Positions 27,767 through 34,320 of a DNA stretch of 34,320 bases are shown here, in pieces. Both the position numbers and the translations under genes were made by a program. The stretch's first letter is position 1; each line of letters starts with the position of its first letter. Source of the stretch: Actinomycetes bacterium (GTDB taxonomy: Bacteria > Actinomycetota > Acidimicrobiia > Acidimicrobiales > Bog-793); the NCBI GenBank assembly GCA_021846125.1, contig JAJZCK010000006.1:1-34320 (forward strand), given 5' to 3'. Under the pieces are notes generated by a model that was not told where the DNA came from, did not search any database, and was given only the letters and a program-made list of their open reading frames with translations.

Positions 27767-30188
27767 GGCCGGTCTCCTTGGTCGAGAGCTCGTAGGCGGC
27801 ATGGACGTCGAGGACGTCGGTGACGTGACCGTGGACGACGGTCGAGCCGAGGATGCCGGGCGACGCGCCGACGGCCCGCACCTCGAAGACCCCTTCGACG
27901 ATGTCGAGGATCTCCGTCGCGACGAGCCCGAGCTGACGCTCGCCGTCGGAGTAGACGACGACCGGCACGCTCGTCGGGGGGTCGCCGAGAGCCTCCGGCT
28001 CGGGCTCCTCGCCGGCGATGCCTGGCAGGATCGACGCGAGGGCGACGAGAGGGAGCAGGTCGCCTCGGTACTGCATCACCCTGCCCCGGCCGGCCTGCTC
28101 GACGGCGTCGACAGGTGCCTCCTCGAGGCGCGAGACCGCCTTCAGCGGGACCGCGACGCGGCGCTCGCGTCCGACGCGCAGCAGCACGAAGGTGCTCCGC
28201 TCCCCGGCACGCCCCGCCTCGTCCGCGTCCGCTCCGGTGGAGCCGAGACCCGCGGCCACCTCCTCGACCTTCGCAGTCGACGCGAGGCCGATGACGTCGA
28301 GGATGAGCGCGACGCTGCCGTCGCCGAGGATCGTCGCGCCAGCGAACAGCGGCACCTGCTTCACGTGCTGGCCGAGCGGCTTGACGACGATCTCCTCGGT
28401 CCCGAAGACGTCGTCGACCACGACGCCGAGCAGGAGCCCGTCCGCCTGGAGCACGACGATGCTCACCGCGTCGGTCCCGTCGTCGGTCGCGAGCGGCGCG
28501 TAGCCGAGGGTCTCGTCGAGCCGGACGAGCGGGAGGAGCTTGCCGCGCAGGCGGTAGACGAGAGCGCCGCCGATCCGCTCGATGTCGTTGTGCGTACCAC
28601 CGGTGCGCAGCTGGACCATCTCGAGCAGGTTCGCCTGGGGGATCGCGTAGCGCTGCTCCCGGCAGCCGACGAGGAGCGCCGGGATGATCGCGAGCGTGAG
28701 GGGGATCTTGATGCGGAAGGTCGTGCCGATCCCGGGCGTGCTCGTGAGATCGACGGTCCCGCCGATCCTCTCGACGTTGGTGCGTACCACGTCCATTCCG
28801 ACGCCTCGGCCGGAGACGTTGGTCACGACGCTCGCCGTCGAGAAGCCCGGACGGAAGATGAGGTCGACGATCTCCCGCTCGCTCATCGAGTCGAGCTGAC
28901 CCTGGTTCACGAGGTCCCGCTCGAGCGCCTTCGCGCCGATCCTCCCGGGATCGATGCCGGCGCCGTCGTCTGTGACCTCGAGGACCACCTGGCCGCCTTC
29001 GTGGTAGGCGCGCAGCGCGAGCGTGCCGGTCTCGGGCTTGCCTGCCGCGACCCTCTCGGCCGGCAGCTCGATCGCGTGGTCGATCGCATTGCGGACGAGG
29101 TGGGTGAGCGGGTCCTTCACGGCTTCGAGGAGTGACCGGTCCAGCTCGGTCTCGCCACCCTCCATCTCGAGCGAGACACTCTTCGCGAACAGCGCCGCGA
29201 GGTCGCGGACGACCCGAGGCAGCTTCGACCAGAGCTGCTCGACCGGCTGCATCCGGGTCTTCATGACACCTTCCTGGAGCTCGCTGACGATCATCGACAG
29301 CCGTTGGACGGTCTGGTGGAGCGCCTGGTTGTCGAGTGCGTCGACGTGCGCGCTGACCTGGTTGCGAGCGAGCACGAGCTCGCCCACCTGGGCCATCATC
29401 GAGTCGAGCAGGTCGACGTCGACTCGCACGCTGCGCTCGCTTGCAAAGCGGTGCCCGTCCGCGGGTGCGGGCTCGGGTGCGTCGGGTGGAAGCGCAGCCG
29501 GCACAGGGGAAGCCGGCACAGGGGAAGCCGGCACAGGGGAAGCCGGCACAGGGGAAGCCGGCACAGGGGAAGCCGGCACAGAGGAAGCCGGCACAGGGGC
29601 ACCCGGCGCCTCGGACGCCGCGACCCGGGGCGCCGCGACCCGGGGCGCCGCGGGGACGGCGGGGGCCGTGACGGCCGCAGGAGCCGGCGCCTCGGCTCGC
29701 GACGCGGGCCCGACCCCTGCAGGAGCCTCCCTCGCGACCTGCTCGACGGCGCCGGGCACCTGCGCGTCGGGCTCCGCCTCCGCCTCCGCGTCCTCGTCCG
29801 GCTGCTGGAGTCGCTCGAGCGTCGCGACGAGGCCCGCGAGGTCCCGGTCGCCCTCCGCACCGGTGTGCTCGATCGCGGTGAGCAAGGCGCGGATCTCGTC
29901 GACGACTTCGAGGAGCGCGTCGGTGCGCGCGCTCGTCAGCTCGAGCCGACCGTCGCGCAGCTCGCTCAGGAGGCTCTCGGCGGCGTGGGACAGGCTCTCG
30001 AGGCGGGTGAAGCCGAGGAAGCCCGTGGTGCCCTTCACGGTGTGGATCGTGCGGAACACGCTGCCGAGCAGCTCGCGCGAGTGGGGGTCGCTCTCGAGCG
30101 CCACGAGATCCTGGTCGAGCTGGTCGAGGTTCTCGCTCGTCTCGACGAGGAACTCCTGGACGATCTCGTTCATCGCGTCGTCGTTCAT
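27756..30188 (-). CDS. cheA: Chemotaxis histidine kinase with P1, Pro/Ala-rich linker, kinase core and two CheW-like domains
   Basis: FRTIHTVKGTTGFLGF (P1), HLVRNAIDHAIE, VTDDGAGIDPGRI, GRGVGMDVVRTNVE, GIGTTFRIKIPLTLAIIPALLV, then a second CheW-like domain at the C-terminus. Confidence 0.95.
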   Translation of the reverse strand: MNDDAMNEIVQEFLVETSENLDQLDQDLVALESDPHSRELLGSVFRTIHTVKGTTGFLGFTRLESLSHAAESLLSELRDGRLELTSARTDALLEVVDEIRALLTAIEHTGAEGDRDLAGLVATLERLQQPDEDAEAEAEPDAQVPGAVEQVAREAPAGVGPASRAEAPAPAAVTAPAVPAAPRVAAPRVAASEAPGAPVPASSVPASPVPASPVPASPVPASPVPASPVPAALPPDAPEPAPADGHRFASERSVRVDVDLLDSMMAQVGELVLARNQVSAHVDALDNQALHQTVQRLSMIVSELQEGVMKTRMQPVEQLWSKLPRVVRDLAALFAKSVSLEMEGGETELDRSLLEAVKDPLTHLVRNAIDHAIELPAERVAAGKPETGTLALRAYHEGGQVVLEVTDDGAGIDPGRIGAKALERDLVNQGQLDSMSEREIVDLIFRPGFSTASVVTNVSGRGVGMDVVRTNVERIGGTVDLTSTPGIGTTFRIKIPLTLAIIPALLVGCREQRYAIPQANLLEMVQLRTGGTHNDIERIGGALVYRLRGKLLPLVRLDETLGYAPLATDDGTDAVSIVVLQADGLLLGVVVDDVFGTEEIVVKPLGQHVKQVPLFAGATILGDGSVALILDVIGLASTAKVEEVAAGLGSTGADADEAGRAGERSTFVLLRVGRERRVAVPLKAVSRLEEAPVDAVEQAGRGRVMQYRGDLLPLVALASILPGIAGEEPEPEALGDPPTSVPVVVYSDGERQLGLVATEILDIVEGVFEVRAVGASPGILGSTVVHGHVTDVLDVHAAYELSTKETGRVA
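29497..29646. repeat. 15-bp tandem arrays in the cheA linker (7 copies plus 2 copies of a second unit)
   Basis: gccggcacaggggaa x7 at 29497-29601; gccgcgacccggggc x2 at 29617-29646. Confidence 0.96.
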
Positions 30189-30234
30189 CGGTGGCCTCTC
30201 TGGACGGGTTCGACAGTGCCGGGCTTGGGGGCGG

Positions 30235-31077
30235 TCACGTGCGCGCGAGACCCTGGGATCGTGCATAGGCGCGCAGCTGCTTGATCGCCCCGGTGCGGAT
30301 CTGGGAGACCCTGCTCTCGGTCACGCCGAGACGGGCGCCGATCTCCGCGAGCGTGAGGCCCTCGCCGAAGCTGAGCGCCGTCACCGTGCGCTCGCGCTCG
30401 TCGAGGGTGCCGATCCAGCTGCGCAGCGCCTCGCTCGTCTCGTTCGCGACGCAGACTGCGAGCGGCTCGTCGTCGGGGTCGGGCGGCTCGGGAGGTGCCG
30501 TCGTCGTCCCCGGCCGGACCGCTTCGAGCGAGCCCACGTAGGCCCCGCTGATCTGGCCCTTCGAGCTCCGGAGGATGCCGACGGCGACGCCGAGGGCACC
30601 TGCCTCCTCGGCCTCGGTGGGCTCGCGACCGTGCTCGGTGCACAAGTCGGCGAAGTTCGCGTGGATCTCGCGCTCCCGGCGCCGGAGGCTGCGCGGCGCC
30701 CAGTCGGTACGGCGGACCCCGTCGTAGATCGCACCGCGGATCCGGTGAGCGGCGAAGGTCGAGAACTGCGCACCGCGTGACGCGTCGAAGCGGTCGACCG
30801 CGTCGAGCAGTCCCTCGGCGCCGTAGCCCTCGAGGTCGTCGAGCTCCACCTTGTGAGAGAGCGAAGCTGCGACTCTCCGTGCGACGTGGCGCACGAGCGG
30901 GTAGTAGGCGGTGACGAGCGACTTGCGGGCGCCGGGGTCCCCGCTCGAGCCGAAGGCCTCCCAGAGGCGCGCGAGCTCCGCCGAGCGCCCGTTCTCTGCC
31001 ACGCGCCCCTCGCCGGCGGGAGACGGGCTCTCGCGCTCGTTCGCTCGAGCGCCCGCGGTCGTACGTAGATGCGTCAT
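30235..31077 (-). CDS. FliA/WhiG-type RNA polymerase sigma factor (paralog 2)
   Basis: YYPLVRHVARRVAASLSHKVELDDLEGYGAEGLLDAVDRFD...FSTFAAHRIRGAIYDGVRRTDWAPRSLRRR...LTLAEIGARLGVTESRVSQIRTGAIKQLRAYA; ATG at 31077. Confidence 0.92.
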   Translation of the reverse strand: MTHLRTTAGARANERESPSPAGEGRVAENGRSAELARLWEAFGSSGDPGARKSLVTAYYPLVRHVARRVAASLSHKVELDDLEGYGAEGLLDAVDRFDASRGAQFSTFAAHRIRGAIYDGVRRTDWAPRSLRRREREIHANFADLCTEHGREPTEAEEAGALGVAVGILRSSKGQISGAYVGSLEAVRPGTTTAPPEPPDPDDEPLAVCVANETSEALRSWIGTLDERERTVTALSFGEGLTLAEIGARLGVTESRVSQIRTGAIKQLRAYARSQGLART

Positions 31078-31201
31078 CGACACAGAGCTGATGACGGCTT
31101 CGTCGCGGTCGTTGTTGATAGCCGACTTCGTGGCACGGCGAAGCCCCTTCGAGGCGGGGCGCAGTCCGCGCGCTCCGATCGGCGGGTCGTCCGACGCCAT
31201 C

Positions 31202-31232
31202 CGCTCAACTGCAGTCGGCACGGGGCCGATAG
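31202..31232 (+). promoter_or_regulatory. Sigma28 (FliA)-type promoter upstream of RR-CheX gene
   Basis: CGCTCAA-N16-GCCGATAG. Confidence 0.7.
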
Positions 31233-31261
31233 AGCTACGGGCACGTCGCTTCGCGTGGTCG

Positions 31262-31282
31262 CCGGCGGAGAGGGACCGCCGG
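31262..31282 (+). promoter_or_regulatory. 5'-leader hairpin presenting an AGAGGGA loop
   Basis: CCGGCGG-AGAGGGA-CCGCCGG; loop identical to the SD region AGAGGGA at 31377-31383. Confidence 0.55.
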
Positions 31283-31390
31283 TGCTCGCCACCTCGGGCG
31301 CGCAGTCCGACAGAGCGACGCGAGCGGCCGGCGACCGGTGGGACGTGACCGGGCCATGGCACGGCTCGACATCGAGAGAGGGAGAACGAC

Positions 31391-32248
31391 GTGCGGGTCC
31401 TCGTAGTGGACGACAGCCGGGCGATGCGGATGATCGTGTCCCGCGAGCTGCGCAGCATCGACGCGGTGAGTGGCGTCGTAGAGGCTGACAGCGCCGAGGC
31501 GGCGATCGAGCTCCTGCCGGTGGAGCCGGTCGACCTGATCCTCTGCGACTGGAACATGGGCGGGATGTCCGGCCTCGAGCTGCTCGAGGCGCTGCGCGCG
31601 GCGGAGTGGACCGTGCCGTTCGGCTTCGTCACCTCCGAGTCGAGCGAGGCGATGCAGCGGAGCGCCTTCGCGGCGGGAGCGGCGTTCCTCGTCGCGAAGC
31701 CCTTCACGGGCGCGGATCTTGCGGCGAAGATCGAAGGGTTCCTCGCGGGCCAGAGCGGCGCGACGACCGCGACCTCCGGCGGTCCGACGGACCGGGCCGC
31801 AATGGTCGCGAGCCTGCTCGCCAGCCTCGTGCGGATGCCCGTCGCCGTCGTGCACGCGGCCGAGGGGCCGGCCCGTCAGGTGGCGCGCTGGACGGCGGAC
31901 TACGCAGACGCGAGCGGCGACGACGCCGCGATCTGCGTGGTCGAGACGCCTATCGCATCGGCGCTGTCCGCGGCGCTCACGCTCATGTCCCCCGCAGTCG
32001 CCGCGGAGTGGGCCGAGTCCGGGACGCTGCCCGACATCTTGTCGGAGAGCTTCCACGAGGTGACCAACGTGCTCGCGAAGGTCGTCCGGACCGACGGCGA
32101 GCGCTGTATCCTGCGCTCGGTGGCGGGATTCGCTGCGGGCGAGAAGCTCCCCGAGGCGGACCGGATCGCGGCCGCGCCATCGAGCGAGCACTTCCAGGTC
32201 TCGCTCGCGGGCTACGGCGCGGGGCTCATGTCCCTCGTCACGCTGTGA
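31391..32248 (+). CDS. Response regulator fused to CheX/CheC-like domain
   Basis: VLVVDDSRAMRMIVSRELR...LILCDWNMGGMSGLELL...FLVAKPFTGADL, then C-terminal ILSESFHEVTNVLAKVV (E-x2-N); GTG with AGAGGGAG SD. Confidence 0.82.
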   Translation: MRVLVVDDSRAMRMIVSRELRSIDAVSGVVEADSAEAAIELLPVEPVDLILCDWNMGGMSGLELLEALRAAEWTVPFGFVTSESSEAMQRSAFAAGAAFLVAKPFTGADLAAKIEGFLAGQSGATTATSGGPTDRAAMVASLLASLVRMPVAVVHAAEGPARQVARWTADYADASGDDAAICVVETPIASALSAALTLMSPAVAAEWAESGTLPDILSESFHEVTNVLAKVVRTDGERCILRSVAGFAAGEKLPEADRIAAAPSSEHFQVSLAGYGAGLMSLVTL

Positions 32249-32829
32249 AGGGGGCGCGTGGGGTGACGACTCGTGACGACCAGACGGGCCTTATGAACCT
32301 GGGCGCCTTCACCTTCGTCGTCGACCACGTCGTCCGCCGCGCGAGCCGCGCGGGGGAGTGCGCGACGATCCTCTCGATAGGCATCGGGACGAGCACCGGC
32401 GCGGGGCGCCCCGGCCGTCCAGTCCCGCCTCCGAGCTCGTCCACGGTGTACCGGGTCGCGCGGATGCTACGGACCGAGCTCCGCGGCGAGGACGTCATCG
32501 CGAGGCTCGGGACGCGCGAGTTCGGCGTCGCGCTGCCGGACACCGACGCAGGACAGGGAGAGATCGTCGTCGGCTGGATCCAGTCTCTGCTGGCCGGCGA
32601 GGACGGCTCCGACCCTCTCGGCGAGGTGGTGTCGGTCGGCCGTGTGACCTTCGAGCCGACACGAGGTCCAGTGTCCGCGGAGGCGCTCCTCGACGCGGCA
32701 CGAGGGTCACGGGGCGGGCCGTCGAGCCTGTCCGGCGACGACGTGCCGGCAGAGCGCGCGAGCGACGCGACCCCGTCGCGCGGCGGTGGGCGCCGGCACC
32801 TTCGCCCCCTGCGCTCGCCGGAGAGCTGA
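32245..32829 (+). CDS. Degenerate GGDEF-domain protein (GTREF) with RxxD I-site-like motif
   Basis: RDDQTGLMNLGAFTFVVDHVVRRASRAGECATILSIGIG...VYRVARMLRTELRGEDVIARLGTREFGVALPDTD; GTGA overlap with preceding gene. Confidence 0.78.
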   Translation: MKGARGVTTRDDQTGLMNLGAFTFVVDHVVRRASRAGECATILSIGIGTSTGAGRPGRPVPPPSSSTVYRVARMLRTELRGEDVIARLGTREFGVALPDTDAGQGEIVVGWIQSLLAGEDGSDPLGEVVSVGRVTFEPTRGPVSAEALLDAARGSRGGPSSLSGDDVPAERASDATPSRGGGRRHLRPLRSPES

Positions 32830-32907
32830 GCCGCGGAGCAGGGCCGCACGGCTCGTTCCCGGCAGCTCGTCCAGGGCAGCTCTCGTGGGGACGGCACGCG
32901 GTGCGCA

Positions 32908-32938
32908 CGCTCAAGATCGGCGTCGCTCCGGCCGATAG
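32908..32938 (+). promoter_or_regulatory. Sigma28 (FliA)-type promoter upstream of flbD-motAB
   Basis: CGCTCAA-N16-GCCGATAG, same core as at 31202; ATG 49 nt downstream. Confidence 0.75.
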
Positions 32939-32987
32939 CTCATCTGGCGATGCGCGCTCGGCTCGCCTGAACGGTCAGGAAGACGAG

Positions 32988-33329
32988 ATGATCACGTTGC
33001 ACAATGTCCAGGGTCATCCGGTCGCGATCAACGGCTCGCTCATCGAGCGGGTCGACGGCGGCCCGGAGACCCACGTGCTCCTCGTGAGCGGGACGAGCTA
33101 CATCGTGACCGAGTCCATAGAGGACGTCGTCCGGCTGCATCGCGAGGACCGTGCTGCGGTGCAGGCGCTCGCCGACTCGATGCCGCGCGAGCTGGTGTCG
33201 GCCGGGCCGGCCTCCTCCCTGGCGTCCACGGCGCCGCGGGACGGCGCGCTCCGGCTGCTCACGAGCTCGAGCGCCTCCGGGGTGCCGGGCCCCGACGGCG
33301 ACGGTGCCGGGAAGGGGACGGCGCGGTGA
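32988..33329 (+). CDS. flbD: FlbD-family flagellar protein
   Basis: MITLHNVQGHPVAINGSLIERVDGGPETHVLLVSGTSYIVTESIEDVVRLHRE. Confidence 0.88.
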   Translation: MITLHNVQGHPVAINGSLIERVDGGPETHVLLVSGTSYIVTESIEDVVRLHREDRAAVQALADSMPRELVSAGPASSLASTAPRDGALRLLTSSSASGVPGPDGDGAGKGTAR

Positions 33330-34111
33330 AGGACAACTGGACGTCGATGGCGATCGGGGGCGCGCTCGCGTGCGTGCTCGTCGCGATGGTGCTCGACGGC
33401 AGCAGCCCGGCGGTGCTCATCAAGCCGGCACCGCTGCTCCTCGTGTTCGGCGGGACGTACTTCGCTGCGACCGCGGGATACATGAAGTCCGACCTGAAGG
33501 GCGTAAAGCCGATCCTCAAGCGGGCCACGGGCGGCGACGCGTACGACATGGAGGTCGCGATCCAGGAGATGGCCCGGCTCGCCGGGATCGCGAAGAACTC
33601 CGGCATCATCGCGCTCGACAAGGAGACCCACAGCATCGAGGACCCCTTCCTCCGCCGTGGCATCGAGCTCGCGGTCGACGGCACGAACTCCGAGGAGATC
33701 CTCGACGTGCTCGAGAACGACATCGCGTCGACCGAGGCGCGTCACCGCATGGGTGCGAAGCTCTTCGCGGACATGGGCGGGTTCGCTCCGACCCTCGGCA
33801 TCATCGGCACGGTCATGGGGCTCGTCCACGTCCTCGGCAACCTCTCAGACCCGCAGTCGCTCGGCCCGGCCATCGGCTCCGCGTTCACGGCGACCCTTTG
33901 GGGCGTGCTCAGCGCGAACCTCATCTGGCTCCCCATCTCGAACAAGTTGAAGCGGGCGAGCGACATCGAGGTCCAGATCAAGCACATGGAGATCGAAGGG
34001 CTGCTCGCGATCCAGAACGGCGCGAGCTCGCGGTTCGTGCGGACCCGCATGGAGTCGTTCCTCGCGCCGCAGTCGCGGGCCGGTGCCGCCGAGAAGGGCG
34101 CTGCGGCATGA
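33326..34111 (+). CDS. motA: Flagellar motor stator protein MotA
   Basis: VFGGTYFAATAGY, FLRRGIELAVDG, MGGFAPTLGIIGTVMGLVHVLGNL, GSAFTATLWGVLSANLIWLPISNKLK. Confidence 0.96.
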   Translation: MKDNWTSMAIGGALACVLVAMVLDGSSPAVLIKPAPLLLVFGGTYFAATAGYMKSDLKGVKPILKRATGGDAYDMEVAIQEMARLAGIAKNSGIIALDKETHSIEDPFLRRGIELAVDGTNSEEILDVLENDIASTEARHRMGAKLFADMGGFAPTLGIIGTVMGLVHVLGNLSDPQSLGPAIGSAFTATLWGVLSANLIWLPISNKLKRASDIEVQIKHMEIEGLLAIQNGASSRFVRTRMESFLAPQSRAGAAEKGAAA

Positions 34112-34320
34112 GCACGACGGCCCGCCGCCGTCGCGGCGGGCACGAGCCGGAGCACGAGAACAACGAGCGGTGGCTGCTCACCTACGCCGACATGATCACG
34201 CTTCTGCTCGCACTGTTCGTCGTCCTGTTCGCGATGAGCTCGATCAGCGTGAAGAAGTTCCTCGAGTTCAAGCTCGGCCTCACCCAGTCGTTCAACCCCT
34301 CCGCCGTCGTCCTGCCGGGC
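34108..34320 (+). CDS. motB: Flagellar motor stator protein MotB, truncated by window end
   Basis: NNERWLLTYADMITLLLALFVVLFAMSSISVKKF; ATGA overlap with motA. Confidence 0.95.
   Translation, partial: MSTTARRRRGGHEPEHENNERWLLTYADMITLLLALFVVLFAMSSISVKKFLEFKLGLTQSFNPSAVVLPG

Noticed and set aside
29023-30780. 585-aa plus-strand ORF with (GEAGT)n repeat antisense to cheA
   Set aside because: The repeats are the reverse of the 15-bp array in cheA; the real gene is on the minus strand.

Overview
A 34.3 kb high-GC window from a flagellated actinobacterium (taxonomic guess only; gene content suggests an Acidimicrobiia-like lineage). No rRNA, tRNA, IS element or CRISPR array was recognised. Left part: aldo/keto reductase (partial), glgA/glgC, a stand-alone EAL phosphodiesterase divergent from a TetR regulator, a degenerate receiver protein, a CDP-alcohol phosphatidyltransferase and a nucleotidyltransferase/phosphomannomutase-like fusion. 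Middle: a cluster resembling mycobacterial gcvH-garA-ftsR-BFN-MerR, with an HPRT-like gene and a PD-(D/E)XK-like gene inserted, then gcvT; followed by a TetR/MFS/MMPL efflux operon. Right part: a motility region with two FliA/WhiG-type sigma factors, two glycosyltransferases, an overlapping cheA-W-B-R-Y-X chain, a receiver-CheX-like fusion, a degenerate GGDEF protein that keeps an I-site-like RxxD, flbD, motA and motB (partial). Most interesting: (i) the RR-CheX / dead-GGDEF / FlbD-MotAB module with two near-identical sigma28-type promoters (CGCTCAA-N16-GCCGATAG), a candidate c-di-GMP-responsive motility unit; (ii) a 15-bp-period minisatellite that recurs at five separate loci; (iii) a hairpin-loop copy of the Shine-Dalgarno sequence in the RR-CheX leader; (iv) a recurrent leaderless promoter pattern; (v) a nuclease-like protein in the glycine-cleavage cluster. 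All function calls come from reading motifs by eye; no database search was run.
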